Of a stretch of 64,000 bases of DNA, positions 46,913-56,140 are shown piece after piece. The stretch comes from JBEVJK01 sp963791325 (GTDB taxonomy: Bacteria > Pseudomonadota > Alphaproteobacteria > Rhizobiales > Rhizobiaceae): assembly GCA_963791325.1 (NCBI GenBank), contig CAWBRU010000015.1:62001-126000 (forward strand), read 5' to 3'. Position numbers and translations under genes: made by a program. Under the pieces are notes generated by a model. That model had not been told where the DNA came from. It was given only the letters and a program-made list of their open reading frames with translations, and made no database searches. Position 1 is the first letter of the stretch, and each line of letters opens with the position of its first letter.

Positions 46913-47479
46913 ATGAACCACACGCTATCGCGGGCTGCCTTGGCAAGCCTCATCGCTCTGGTTGCCACATCGGGCGGGGCTCAGACCGACGAGCAGAAAT
47001 TCTATCGTGAGCAGTTTGCCGGTTGGGGCGGAATTGTATTTCGATGCATTCCCGATGTGGCGAATGACGCTACCCAAAAGCAGATCTGCGCGAACGCAGC
47101 CACCGAGGCACGATTGCTTGCGGCAACTGGTAAGATCCCGTTCCGCGATGTTGGCGACAAAGGCTATTTTGATGTTTCCATGGCCAGCGATGAGTTGAAC
47201 GGTGCGCTGGTCCTTGAGACCACGCTTCGCGCCACGCAAGGCGGCAATCGGGCTATCGCGGTCAGTTTGGCGGCGACCTCCTTCTACGCCGACGCCATCG
47301 AGAAAAGCGCGCCCGCTGATCGCCCGGAAGGCCAACCTCGAGGCGGGACGCTTGAACTTTGGCAACGCACCGCCATCGGCGTCGGCGGCTCCGAAAGCGA
47401 GCTCGCGGAAGGCATGTCGAATGCGGTCTCGAACATGTTGAAGGACTTCTTTGGTCTGTTCATTGAAAGTAGGAACTAG
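46913..47479 (+). CDS. Exported hypothetical protein
   Basis: 188 residues. A signal peptide (MNHTLSRAALASLIALVATSGGAQ) is followed by a small periplasmic domain with two cysteines (FRCIPDV, KQICANA). The ATG at 46913 gives a clean signal peptide; an ATG at 46871, overlapping the previous stop, would add a poor 14-residue leader. Unknown family. Confidence 0.6.
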   Translation: MNHTLSRAALASLIALVATSGGAQTDEQKFYREQFAGWGGIVFRCIPDVANDATQKQICANAATEARLLAATGKIPFRDVGDKGYFDVSMASDELNGALVLETTLRATQGGNRAIAVSLAATSFYADAIEKSAPADRPEGQPRGGTLELWQRTAIGVGGSESELAEGMSNAVSNMLKDFFGLFIESRN

Positions 47480-47488
47480 CGCCCCAGT

Positions 47489-47639
47489 GGCTGCACTCCG
47501 GGCAGCTGAGCGCGCCGATCGTCGCTCGGATGCGCTCGCCCGCCGCCGTGAACTGATGCTCGCCTGGGGCGCATGGTGCGAGCCGAAGCCGGACAATGTG
47601 GTCGCTCTAAAGAAGGCTGAACCCGGAGGCTGGTCATGA
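47489..47639 (+). pseudogene. Tyrosine integrase C-terminal remnant (tentative)
   Basis: ADRRSDALARRRELMLAWGAW followed by CEPKPDNVVALKK resembles the C-terminal tail of phage/island integrases, where an RRRxLMxxWAxxC helix follows the catalytic tyrosine. No catalytic residues remain. It lies 1.6 kb from the tRNA-Lys fragment, which fits a decayed integrase. Confidence 0.4.
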
Positions 47640-47857
47640 AGACGCTGCTCATCATCGTCGCCTGCACTGGCGGCCCCACGACGCCCGTCGCGTTCCCCAG
47701 TCCAGCCGCCTGCGAACAGACGAAAGCGTCAATCCACGAGCAGTCGATGGCGGCATCGGCGGAGGCGAAGCGCGACTTCGAAGCGGAACACCCTGGTTCC
47801 ACCATGATCAAAGGACCGATACCACCGCTCGTGTACTGTGTTGCCCAACCTGATTGA
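47636..47857 (+). CDS. Hypothetical small protein
   Basis: 73 residues with a short hydrophobic N-terminus (MKTLLIIVACTGGP), probably exported, and two later cysteines. The ATG overlaps the stop of the preceding remnant. Unknown function. Confidence 0.45.
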   Translation: MKTLLIIVACTGGPTTPVAFPSPAACEQTKASIHEQSMAASAEAKRDFEAEHPGSTMIKGPIPPLVYCVAQPD

Positions 47858-47877
47858 GGACAGCAGAAGCCAAAATG

Positions 47878-48839
47878 TCACTTCTGCTCGAAGACCTCGG
47901 TGAGGAAGGACCTGACGCTTGACTGCGCCGCAGTCGCGGCCTGATCGTTGTATTGGACGCTAGCGCCGTGTTCCACGCACGCGTCTGTGAAAGCGACGGC
48001 TTTCCCGTCGCCTTGTTGACCAACTGCCTGTTCTTCTCTTGAATTTTGCAATTTCGAGCGGTGAGCCACTCATCATCAGCAACGCGAGCGGGGCGGCGCG
48101 GGTCGTCAAATGCGTGGAGCGCGCCTGGATACACCGTCATTTCAGCATCGTGACCGGCGCCCGCCAAGCTCTCTATGTAATTCTGACAAGAAGCAACCGG
48201 ACTTTGATCGTCCTCTGCGCCATGAAACTCGCGTAGCGGGACGGCTCCGATATCGAACTGGTCGGCAAGCTCAAAATTGCAGTAGGGGTAAAAAGCAATG
48301 TGCGCGACAATCTTACCCTTGCTTGGCCCGAACGCTTTCTGAAACCGCATCATTGCCGAGTACAATGCAGTATTCCCGCCACGTGAAAACCCCATCAGAA
48401 CGACTCGCGATCCATCCACTTTCGGATTGCGGGCCAGGACCTCGACGGCTCGATAAGCGTCGTAAATCTGGGTGAACTGGCCAAATAGCGACGAGTCCGC
48501 AGGCGCATGCTCGAATCCTCTACCAGTGTAGCTATCCAGGCTGAAAGTGGCGATGCCGACGCCGTTCAGGTAACGACTCCAGTTCCAAACAGCCCCACTG
48601 GTTGGACCATCGCCACCGTGAAGCAGAACAACGACCGGGGACGGTGATCCGTTGTCCGGGCCTACAAGGTTCCCGGTCAATTTGACGGCCTTACCCGCAT
48701 TGACATCAGCGTTGACAAAGTGCGCGTCAGTCAAGGTAAGCGACGGCACCTCTACCGTCTCGTCGAATGCCAGAGCGCTCGACAGCCCGCACGTGGCAAA
48801 AGCGAAGAAGTAGAATAGCGATAATCTTGCTCTTTTCAT
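47878..48839 (-). pseudogene. Secreted alpha/beta hydrolase (dienelactone hydrolase-like), frameshifted near the end
   Basis: A signal peptide (about residues 1-25) precedes an alpha/beta-hydrolase domain. VVVLLHGGDGPT is the oxyanion region, LMGFSRGGNTAL the nucleophile elbow with Ser, and GALHAFDDP holds the catalytic His. At about 48001-48006 a one-base shift (in a TTTCCC run) moves the C-terminal helix (AVAFTDACVEHGAS...FLTEVFEQK) to the other frame, which ends at 47878. Only the last about 40 residues are affected, so the catalytic core is intact. Substrate unknown. Start ATG at 48839 (MKRARLSLF). Confidence 0.75.
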
Positions 48840-49284
48840 CACCACCTCAAATACTTGCGTGACCCTGGGCCAATTTATATCTCTGGAAAATGCACCGCGC
48901 CAGAGTATGCACTCAGTTAAATTGTCTGCCGGACTTTAATTTCCCAGCGTTCGGAAACTGCGCTATTGTCGGCTAATTCCCTTGACCTACAACCATCAAG
49001 CCAACCCTTCCTCCATCACATGTGCCCGCATTCTCGGCCGGACAATCTAGCCCGGGCGCTCGTTAAGGGCGGCGAAATAGGCAGCCCGGGCGGTAGCGAC
49101 GTTGCGGACCAGCGCCAGCCGCTCGGCGACGTGTCGGTCGTCGGCGATCCACAATTCGACGCGGAAGGGGAGTCATCGATCGCGCCCAATTCTGCCCAAA
49201 TGGGCTTTCAAGCACGGACCAGTTGACATTGGGCGGGGGCCTGGGCACGCCTTAGGCTTAGCCTAGTGCAGCGGAGGGACTTGA
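48840..49284. other. Intergenic, with a short gene remnant
   Basis: About 445 bp. On the minus strand 49050-49173 encodes FRVELWIADDRHVAERLALV then TARAAYFAALNERPG before a stop, resembling the end of small conserved rhizobial proteins, but it has no start codon. Confidence 0.4.
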
Positions 49285-50001
49285 ATGAAAAGGATGATAT
49301 CGACCGCTTCGATCGCGGCGCTTCTGACAATCGGCGGGTGGGTCGCGCCAGTGATCGCGGCGGATACCTGGGTCGGGCAGTACACGGGGCATGTTGACTC
49401 GTATCGTTGGGAAGCGACGATCACCAACCGGGCCGCTGGCGTCTACAATCTCCACATCTCTGTGGCGTCAAAGATGCCCGAATGTTCGGGTGACGTTTCC
49501 GCGCCTGCCAAGTTGGTAGGGGGCAAGCTGTTGATCAACGACGAGGATTGCACCCTCTCGATCTCAAGGCGTGGGGCTAAAGGCATTCGGATCGAGGAAA
49601 AACAATGCAGCGCCCACGGGGCCGCCTGCGGGTTCGACAGCGAATTAACACGAAATACCGCAAAATCTGCTCAAGGCGAAGCGACCGGCACGCCACCGGC
49701 CGGCAGAACCGCTTCGGCCACCACCTATGTCGGCCGGTGGTCAGAAGAGCCGTATACCTGCCGCCCGGACGACACGATCTCCCTAACGCAGCATGAGATG
49801 CACCTGCTTGAGAACGGTCTGTGCCGGTTCCCCAAGATTACCGGCGGCTCCGGCCATTGGCACGCGATGATGACGTGCGCGGGCGAAGGCTCGACGGACA
49901 AGGTATCGGCCGATCTGGTGGTGGAGGGCGACTTCCTCAGGATAGTCTATGGCAAGCCATACAATACGACAGCGAAATTCAAACGGTGTGGCGCAGGCTA
50001 G
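49285..50001 (+). CDS. Exported hypothetical protein
   Basis: 238 residues. A signal peptide (MKRMISTASIAALLTIGGWV, cleavage after APVIAA) leads two similar beta-rich halves: WVGQYTGHVDSYRWEATIT in the first and YVGRWSEEPYTCRPDDTIS in the second, each with paired cysteines. It may be a periplasmic binding or inhibitor-like protein. A GGAGGG site precedes the ATG. No family recognised. Confidence 0.65.
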   Translation: MKRMISTASIAALLTIGGWVAPVIAADTWVGQYTGHVDSYRWEATITNRAAGVYNLHISVASKMPECSGDVSAPAKLVGGKLLINDEDCTLSISRRGAKGIRIEEKQCSAHGAACGFDSELTRNTAKSAQGEATGTPPAGRTASATTYVGRWSEEPYTCRPDDTISLTQHEMHLLENGLCRFPKITGGSGHWHAMMTCAGEGSTDKVSADLVVEGDFLRIVYGKPYNTTAKFKRCGAG

Positions 50002-50096
50002 GCAACAGCTGAATTGGGGAGACGATGGGATACCGGCAGGCGCGGCGCGAGTGGCAGCGGCTGAAATCGTCCGACTGAGCGAATCGACCCGACCGT

Positions 50097-50984
50097 CTAG
50101 TCCTCATCCTCGCGCCACTCGCGCACCGACGCGTGCCTCAGTGTCTCCTCGCCCTTGAGGAATCGCACCGTGGCAAACAGGCCCGGCTGGACCAGCTGGG
50201 CCGCCGGCCGCTCGCGCGCGAAGCGGGCTGGCGACGGTTTCTTCTTCGCCTCCACCCGCTCCCATAGGCGCTCGCGGAGGCGACGATTGAGACTGATGAT
50301 GGCGGCGCCGACATATTTGCCACCCTTGTTGAGCAGCGCCACGGGCACCTTGCCGCGCTCGCGCTCGACGGCAATGATCTCGAACTCGTCCGTCGCATAG
50401 CACTTGATCTTCTGCCAGCGCATCGTCGGCCCTGAGCGGTACGGACTGCTGCGCTCCTTCGACACCATACCCTCGAGCCCAAGGCGGTCGACGGCGCGAT
50501 AGACTGAAGCACCGTCGCCGGACAGTTCCTCCGAGAACTGGATGGCAGAGCCGGTCTCGCGGACCAGATCCTGCAGCGCCTGCCGGCGCTCGGTGAGCGG
50601 CCTGTCCCTGAGATCCTGACCGTCGAGGTGGAGCAGATCGAAAACCACCAGCACCAGGCGCTGAGGGTTGCTGGTGATGGCGGAGCGCAGTTCGCGAAAC
50701 GACGAGCGGCCTTGCTCGTCCGCAACGATCATCTCGCCGTCGATGATCGCCGATTGGCACGGCAGCGCCTCGGCCGCCTGGGCGATCGGCAAATATTTCT
50801 CGGTCCAGTCGTGACCGCGGCGGGTGTAAACAACAGCCTTGCCGTTGGTGATGACGACTTCGGTGCGATAGCCGTCCCATTTGACCTCGTGCAGCCACGT
50901 GTCGCCGTCCGGCGGCTCATCGACCAAGGTCGGCTGCATCGGCTCGATAAAGCCGAACTGGCTCTGTCCCTTACGCCTACGCAT
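50097..50984 (-). CDS. ATP-dependent DNA ligase (LigD/LigC-type ligase domain)
   Basis: 295 residues. HEVKWDGYRTEVVI contains the KxDGxR motif whose Lys accepts AMP. IDGEMIVAD, FDLLHLDGQDLRDRPL and EGMVSKERSSPYRSG match motifs III, IIIa and IV, and WQKIKCY motif V. The C-terminal OB-fold region follows. It has only the ligase part of LigD, without polymerase or nuclease domains. Such short ligases are linked to Ku-dependent end joining, but no Ku gene is in the window. Confidence 0.9.
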   Translation of the reverse strand: MRRRKGQSQFGFIEPMQPTLVDEPPDGDTWLHEVKWDGYRTEVVITNGKAVVYTRRGHDWTEKYLPIAQAAEALPCQSAIIDGEMIVADEQGRSSFRELRSAITSNPQRLVLVVFDLLHLDGQDLRDRPLTERRQALQDLVRETGSAIQFSEELSGDGASVYRAVDRLGLEGMVSKERSSPYRSGPTMRWQKIKCYATDEFEIIAVERERGKVPVALLNKGGKYVGAAIISLNRRLRERLWERVEAKKKPSPARFARERPAAQLVQPGLFATVRFLKGEETLRHASVREWREDED

Positions 50985-51097
50985 ACATGCCCAAACTCAC
51001 CCCGAACCAGTTGTAAGTTGAAGCACGAGGGCAGCGGTCTAGCAAGCAGCGGACCGCCAATGCGGGAACACCGCATCGCCCACCAAGTTTGGCGAAC

Positions 51098-51295
51098 ATG
51101 ATGGAAGACGAAGACCAGCTGCTGTCGCTGATGATCCGCGAGATGATGGAGACCATGGACCCGGAGCAGCTGGTGAAGGTGTCCTCGTTCGTGCGTCAAA
51201 TCCGCACCAGACCGCCATTCGACGAGCTGAGCGAAGAAACGGTGCGCGCTGCGGTCGCACGGCACTGCGAAGCACTCGGGCGCGTCTGCGAATAG
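51098..51295 (+). CDS. Hypothetical small acidic protein
   Basis: 65 residues (MMEDEDQLLSLMIREMMETM). Two amphipathic helices, rich in Met and Glu, with no membrane segment. Unknown family. Confidence 0.5.
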   Translation: MMEDEDQLLSLMIREMMETMDPEQLVKVSSFVRQIRTRPPFDELSEETVRAAVARHCEALGRVCE

Positions 51296-51345
51296 ATTGC
51301 GCCGAAAGCCGTAGAACTGACCCTGATCAGCCGCCGATCTTATCG

Positions 51346-51450
51346 ATGCGGATGATGAGCTTCCCCGAGATCCTGTGGTCGGCTGTCGTGGTGGTTGCCC
51401 TGATCGGCTTGCTGGTCGCCCTTCCATCGCTGTGGCCGCGTAAGCCCTAA
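51346..51450 (+). CDS. Small single-span membrane protein
   Basis: 34 residues: MRMMSFPEILWSAVVVVALI then a hydrophobic run ending in WPRKP. One transmembrane helix with a positively charged C-terminus. No strong ribosome site, so tentative. Confidence 0.4.
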   Translation: MRMMSFPEILWSAVVVVALIGLLVALPSLWPRKP

Positions 51451-52066
51451 TCGTCAAGCCGCAACTCCTTCGCCTATTGAGTACAGCGGCGCATGGCGTC
51501 GTCGCTGCGCTGTTGCTGGACCCTGCTTCAGCGCCAACCAACCGAGAAACAGCTGGCAGTCCAGTTCGCGCAGGCGTGCGGGCGGGGTCTTGGCCGAAGC
51601 GGCCTCCCGATTTTATCTATCTACGATCATGAAGGGGAGCGCTATCGGCTGTCGATCATTCGCTTGACGGCAAACGCGCCTCCGATAGCAAGTCCCCATC
51701 CTCGAGTACTGTCGTTATTGCCGCCCATCGCATTCCACTTCCGACTGTCGTCTGCAAATACCCACGTTTGCTTTGATTTCGCGCGCAACGTTCGATGTGC
51801 ACCGTTGCGAGCCGGTTTGCGGGACCGCTGGAAAAATCGTTTGTACCCGTCCGAGAGCCGGAACCAGATACAATCAACAGGATTGAAAATAGTGCCCCGG
51901 CGCACGCACCCACACCTCACCGGGGCCCGCCGGCGGCTCGTCGCCATACCCTGAACACGCGCCGCCGGCCCCTTTCGAGGCCGGTGGTCCAGTCTCCCTA
52001 TCTGGGCGTCCCACATCGGCCGCGAGGCCGGGGGCGACTTCTCCTCGGTTGGAGCCTCCGGCCACC
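51451..52066. other. No confident gene
   Basis: About 620 bp between a small membrane-protein ORF and the 3' end of the minus-strand operon. Open frames on both strands look non-coding. Confidence 0.35.
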
Positions 52067-52355
52067 TCAGAGCTGGCCCTTCAACTTGGCCGCGGCGATT
52101 CGCGCAACCAGCGCATCGTACTCGGCCTCGACGGCGTGACACGCCTCGTCGAGGGTGGTCGCGACGCCGCGCGCGGTGCCCGTGCCACTCGAGCGCGGCT
52201 TGCGAGCCCCACCACCAGCCGCCTGCGGTCGTGCTCTTGAGCCGGTAAACCCGGCCGATGATCAGCGCGCCGTCAAAGGCGGAGTAGTCCTCGGCGCGAT
52301 CTTCGGCGGTCCGCATCCACGTGTATTTGAACCGGCGTGGGCGCTCCTTGACCAT
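52067..52355 (-). pseudogene. Hypothetical protein, one frameshift
   Basis: MVKERPRRFKYTWMRTAED and IIGRVYRLKSTTAGGWWWGS, then after a one-base shift near 52175 VATTLDEACHAVEAEYDALV and AAAKLKGQL with a stop at 52067. Restored length about 95 residues. The pattern (IGRVYR...W.W...EA...EYDALVAR) recurs in small rhizobial proteins of unknown role. It starts one base after the stop of the upstream membrane protein gene. Confidence 0.5.
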
Positions 52356-52356
52356 T

Positions 52357-52527
52357 TCAGTCGCGTCCCCGGCGCAAGATCAGCGTCAGATTGACGGCAA
52401 CCAAGCCAACAAACAGCACTACGAGAGCGATCCCCAGCAGCCCCGGTATCGCGATCTGGTGGAGCAAGAGAAGACCCAACGCGAGCACCAACAGCAGCCC
52501 GGTGAACGTGAGGGTGAGGACTTTCAA
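52357..52527 (-). CDS. Small two-span membrane protein
   Basis: About 56 residues: two hydrophobic helices (LLLVLALGLLLL and IALVVLFVGLVAVNLTLIL) and a basic tail (RRGRD). A TTG start at 52527 is assumed; the frame is open a little further. Between the 58-residue and the 95-residue ORFs in the same operon. Confidence 0.45.
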   Translation of the reverse strand: MKVLTLTFTGLLLVLALGLLLLHQIAIPGLLGIALVVLFVGLVAVNLTLILRRGRD

Positions 52528-52532
52528 CGTCT

Positions 52533-52709
52533 TCAGTCCATCAGGTCGACCAGCGACTTGCGCCGACCGCTGTTTGGCCGCTCGGCCTTGGCGACGAGAT
52601 CAACGTGCTCATCGGAAACGGTTATTGGGTAATCGAAGCCGCGCAGCCGAACGATGACCTGCCGGCGCCCGTAAGGTTCGTCGTGCACAATGGTGACCGT
52701 GTCGGTCAT
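52533..52709 (-). CDS. Hypothetical small protein
   Basis: 58 residues: MTDTVTIVHDEPYGRRQVIV then a basic C-terminus (RPNSGRRKSLVDLMD). Beta-rich and soluble. The ATG at 52709 is preceded by a GA-rich site; the longer frame upstream is not protein-like. Unknown function. Confidence 0.5.
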   Translation of the reverse strand: MTDTVTIVHDEPYGRRQVIVRLRGFDYPITVSDEHVDLVAKAERPNSGRRKSLVDLMD

Positions 52710-52807
52710 GCTGATCTCGTCGCCCTTAAAGAACTTCGGCGGCAGGCTGCCGCGGCTTGCTCGCCATTTGTCACTTACCCAACTTGAACCGGGAACCAAC
52801 GCAAACC

Positions 52808-53164
52808 CTAGTCGTCGTCGGCGCGCTGCCGCTGCGCCTGCTCGCAGGCCTGCAGATCGGCAAAGCGGAGGCGCACGTCCAACTGGCCCATCTCGATCAG
52901 CTTGTAGATATCGGCCTGTGCAACGTTCAGGAAGGCCGCGGCTCCCTCGACCGTCCACTCGCCCTGCCGATTAGGGAGCAGATCCTGGGCATTGTCGACG
53001 CTCGGCGCATCCGGATCGTTGGCCTTCCGATCAACATCCAACTCCAGCACCAGGATCTCGTCATGGATCGCTTGCAGCCCGTCGGCGGATAGATCCTCCG
53101 CGAGATCCTTGATCCGCTCGCGGATGGCGGCGAGGCGGGCAACGATCTCGTGCCTCTCAACCAT
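52808..53164 (-). CDS. Excisionase/MerR-like HTH protein
   Basis: 118 residues. The N-terminal 70 are helical. The C-terminal part, EWTVEGAAAFLNVAQADIYK then LIEMGQLDVRL, matches the excisionase-type winged HTH (HTH_17). Such proteins are regulators or recombination directionality factors. The ATG at 53164 lies inside the end of the RHH gene (overlap 8 bp), so they are co-translated. Confidence 0.65.
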   Translation of the reverse strand: MVERHEIVARLAAIRERIKDLAEDLSADGLQAIHDEILVLELDVDRKANDPDAPSVDNAQDLLPNRQGEWTVEGAAAFLNVAQADIYKLIEMGQLDVRLRFADLQACEQAQRQRADDD

Positions 53165-53324
53165 CCCAATCCAATGCTCGCTCGACCAGCAGACGGATCG
53201 CTTCCGACTTGGTCGGAATGCGCGGCTGCTTGCGCCGCCACTCCTCGATGCGGGCGACCAAGCTCGCCGGGGCGACGATCTGGAGACGTTCGGTCTGGCT
53301 GTCGGGATCAAGTTTTGCGGGCAT
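53157..53324 (-). CDS. Ribbon-helix-helix (CopG-type) regulator
   Basis: 55 residues. TERLQIVAPASLVARIEEWR then PTKSEAIRLLVERAL is a complete ribbon-helix-helix fold. First gene of the minus-strand operon and divergent from the nuclease operon at 53519; it may repress both through the 194-bp shared spacer. Confidence 0.7.
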   Translation of the reverse strand: MPAKLDPDSQTERLQIVAPASLVARIEEWRRKQPRIPTKSEAIRLLVERALDWDG

Positions 53325-53518
53325 GAACGGAATGTAATTCGCTTTTCAGCATTTGTCCATTGAACTCAAATGATCAAGATACTATTTTACACACAACAAT
53401 GGGGCATGAGGCCAGGCGAGCCTGAACAACAAGCAATTGGCGGATTGGCGCAAGCTTCCCCTGCGGAAGTCTGACAGTCATCCGCCGGATCACAACCCGA
53501 AACAAAAGGACACGAACC

Positions 53519-53737
53519 GTGAACGCCGCCGACAATGACGACCTCCTCGAACTGATCACTCTGCACGTCGCAGAGGACGAGGTCGCGCTGACCTTCTACG
53601 TCATCGACCAACATCTCGTCCGCCACGACTTCCCCGACGAAGAACTGGCGCTCGCCTACCTCGACCAGATCGGCCGCGACGGCGCAATGCTCGCTGAAGC
53701 ACCGGTCGACAGCATGCTGATCGAGAAGGCGGCCTGA
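53519..53737 (+). CDS. Hypothetical small protein
   Basis: 72 residues, GTG start. Acidic (NAADNDDLLELITLHVAEDE) with no membrane segment. First gene of a compact plus-strand operon; the next start is one base after its stop. Unknown family. Confidence 0.55.
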   Translation: MNAADNDDLLELITLHVAEDEVALTFYVIDQHLVRHDFPDEELALAYLDQIGRDGAMLAEAPVDSMLIEKAA

Positions 53738-53738
53738 G

Positions 53739-54515
53739 ATGAAACAGGTCTATGAGATCAAATCCCGTGGCCTGTTCGACTGGCAGGCGAACAAGGCGTT
53801 CAAGATCAGCCGTAGTCAGATCGAAGCGTTCGTTGAATGCCCGCGCTGCTTCTGGTGCAATCACCGCGCCGGGCTACGGCGTCCGTCAGGACCGCCGTTC
53901 ACCATCAACTCGCTGGTCGACACCAATCTAAAGGCCGAGTTCGATCTGTTGCGCAAGCGGCAGCAGCCGCATCCGATCATGCTGGATTATGGCCTCAACG
54001 CGGTGCCGTTCCAGCATCCCGACATCGACATCTGGCGCGAGAACTTCAAAGGCATCCAGCATCTGCACGGCCCCACCAATCTGCTGATCGCGGGCGCCGT
54101 CGACGACGTTTGGCAATGCCGTGACAGCGGGCGGCTGATCGTCGTCGACTACAAAGCGACCAGCAAAAACGGCGAGGTTAACCTCGATGCCGACTGGCAG
54201 ATGGGCTACAAACGCCAGATGGAAGTTTACATCTGGCTGCTGCGTCAGTTGGGCTTCCAAGTCGATGAACGGGGCTTCTTCCTCTACGCCAACGGCCAGA
54301 AAGCCCCCGCCTTCAACAACCAGCTTTCCTTCACCACGGTACTGCTGCCCTACAGCGGTGGCACCGATTGGATCGAACCGGTCCTCGCTGACCTGAAGCA
54401 GTGCCTGCTCAGCGATCAACTGCCAGCGGCACCGCCGGACTGCGAGTATTGCGGCTACATCGCTGCCGTCAATTCATCGCTAAGGCAGATCGAGCGCATC
54501 GAGGAGGCCGCGTGA
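53739..54515 (+). CDS. PD-(D/E)XK nuclease family protein, Cas4/AddB-like
   Basis: 258 residues. The core reads IAGAVDDVW (Asp), then LIVVDYKATSKNG with D-x-K, and a downstream Gln/Tyr helix (YKRQMEVYIWLLRQLGF), the RecB/PDDEXK_1 pattern. Cysteines flank the fold: VECPRCFWCNHRAGL near the N-terminus and PDCEYCGYI near the C-terminus, as in Fe-S nucleases such as Cas4 and AddB. No CRISPR genes are nearby. It probably processes DNA ends for its mobile element or a defence role. It overlaps the next gene (GTGA). Confidence 0.8.
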   Translation: MKQVYEIKSRGLFDWQANKAFKISRSQIEAFVECPRCFWCNHRAGLRRPSGPPFTINSLVDTNLKAEFDLLRKRQQPHPIMLDYGLNAVPFQHPDIDIWRENFKGIQHLHGPTNLLIAGAVDDVWQCRDSGRLIVVDYKATSKNGEVNLDADWQMGYKRQMEVYIWLLRQLGFQVDERGFFLYANGQKAPAFNNQLSFTTVLLPYSGGTDWIEPVLADLKQCLLSDQLPAAPPDCEYCGYIAAVNSSLRQIERIEEAA

Positions 54516-55207
54516 TCGGCATCTTCGATTGGCTGTTCGGCCGTCCCGAACCGGTCGTCTATGACCACTCCTACAACACGTCCGGCTCCTACAACACATC
54601 GCCTCCAAGAGAGCAGGCAAATGCTGTCCGCTGGTCGACCTCGGAGCGTGGCAACCCGATGCTGGAATTCAGCAACGGCAAGCAATTGGTGGTCTTCCCC
54701 CAAGACGATGATATCTACGACAAGGCCCTCGACCAAAGGGTGCCCAAACGGTTCTGGAAGTTCGTCCATAGTCGCATCGATCAGGACGAAGACCGCATGG
54801 AGCCGCATTTCTCCGGCTCCTACGCGACGATGGAAGAGGCCCAGCACGAGGCGCTCGCCTATGTCGGGCTGGCCCAATCCCGCTACGTCTCACGGCAGCA
54901 GGCCCGCGAAGACGCCATTCAGGAAGGCGTCCGTCGAGAGGCTCCCGGACGGTTAGCCAAGGACATCGAAGAACTCGGCCGGATCCAGCGCTCGTCAGCA
55001 ATGGCACGTCGGACATTCGAGCAACTGCTGAAACTGCGCGGCCGTGCCTACAAGCTGACCTACACGAACAGCTATCTCGACTTCGATAAATCGCTTTGGC
55101 CGCAACTCGACAAACTGCGCGAAGACGCCACGCAATTGGTCGACGCCATCAACACACGCATCGAGGAAGTCATCCCATTAATCAAAACCTCCGAACCACG
55201 ACAATGA
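54512..55207 (+). CDS. Hypothetical protein
   Basis: 231 residues from a GTG that overlaps the nuclease stop. N-terminal FDWLFGRPEPVVYDHSYNTS, then a small domain with FPQDDDIYDKALDQR, and a long C-terminal helical region (LKLRGRAYKLTYTNSYLDFD). No family recognised. It overlaps the next start by four bases (ATGA). Confidence 0.6.
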   Translation: MIGIFDWLFGRPEPVVYDHSYNTSGSYNTSPPREQANAVRWSTSERGNPMLEFSNGKQLVVFPQDDDIYDKALDQRVPKRFWKFVHSRIDQDEDRMEPHFSGSYATMEEAQHEALAYVGLAQSRYVSRQQAREDAIQEGVRREAPGRLAKDIEELGRIQRSSAMARRTFEQLLKLRGRAYKLTYTNSYLDFDKSLWPQLDKLREDATQLVDAINTRIEEVIPLIKTSEPRQ

Positions 55208-55708
55208 GTAACCCCGTCTGTCTACACTGCCGACGCTCGACCCGAGCGCTCGACTTAATCCCGGATCGCGAGATCTGCACCTTCTGCGCGGTCAAGCTTC
55301 CGGCGGATCAGTATCCGCCGCGCTGTGAAAAGGTATCTCAAGATACCTTTATCGACAGGCTCATCCTGACCACGACGCCGACCGTCCCCGGCCGCGAGAT
55401 CACCGAGAGCGTCGGCATCGTCAGCGCTCAAGTCGCCATCGGCCTGAACCTGTTCAAGGATCTCGGCCAAGCTTTCCGCGACGTGGCTGGCGGACGCTCC
55501 GCGAACTTGCAGAACATGCTCGCGGCCTCACGCAAGGCGGCCTTTGACGAGATCGAGCAAGAAGCCCGTCGAACTCGGTGCGGATGCCGTCGTCGGCGTC
55601 GATTTCGACATCTCCGAATTCTCCGCCGGCAACGGCATGGTGCTCGTCTCGGTCACCGGCACCGCTGTCCGCTTCGTGCAGATCCAGCCGGTCGAGGCAG
55701 CCGCCTGA
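55204..55708 (+). pseudogene. YbjQ/DUF74-like heavy-metal-binding domain protein with zinc ribbon, frameshifted
   Basis: The N-terminus is a zinc ribbon (VCLHCRRST...ICTFC). Then ITESVGIVSAQVAIGLN and later, after a one-base shift near 55566, LGADAVVGVDFDIS and GMVLVSVTGTAVRF, the YbjQ (PF01906-type) fold. Such domains form pentameric barrels of unclear role. Restored length about 168 residues. Same operon as the nuclease. Confidence 0.65.
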
Positions 55709-55748
55709 CCACGAACACCAATCAACCAACACTGACGAGGAGAACATC

Positions 55749-56140
55749 ATGACCCACTACACCGAGGAACGTTTGGCCGAGACCGCTGCCGACCATCTGG
55801 GCGACGACGAAGCCCCACCCAAACAGGTAGAGCGCGACTACGAACGCGAAGCGCTGGCCGATGCGGTTCGTGACGAAGTTGCTGCCGTGGTTGCCGCTGC
55901 ACAGGCGTTCGCCGCCGCTTTCGACACCTACAACCGGACGGTGACGAGTTCAATCAGGTGCTCAGCTAGATCCGCACCTTCGCCCGGCGTGAGGATTGGG
56001 TGTTGGAAGGGCCGGACGCATGGCGGCATCTCGATCCGCCTGACCTTGACTACGCCCAGACCGTCAAGACGATCCGCATCGAAGAAGCGGAGCGGCTGGC
56101 CGATCATCTGCTCAAACTCGAATTAGCCGGGGACGACTGA
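55749..56140 (+). pseudogene. Hypothetical protein, broken by a frameshift and a stop codon
   Basis: MTHYTEERLAETAADHLGDD and an Ala-rich helix, then a missing base near 55934 and an in-frame TAG at 55967-55969, followed by WVLEGPDAWRHLDPPDLDYA and RIEEAERLADHLLKLELA to a stop at 56138. Two lesions make this more like a true pseudogene than a base-call error. Its last base overlaps the ATG of the next gene. Confidence 0.45.

Noticed and set aside
53519..54515. CRISPR-Cas locus around the Cas4-like nuclease
   Set aside because: No repeat array and no other cas genes were seen; AddB/RecB-type nucleases share the same cysteine pattern.
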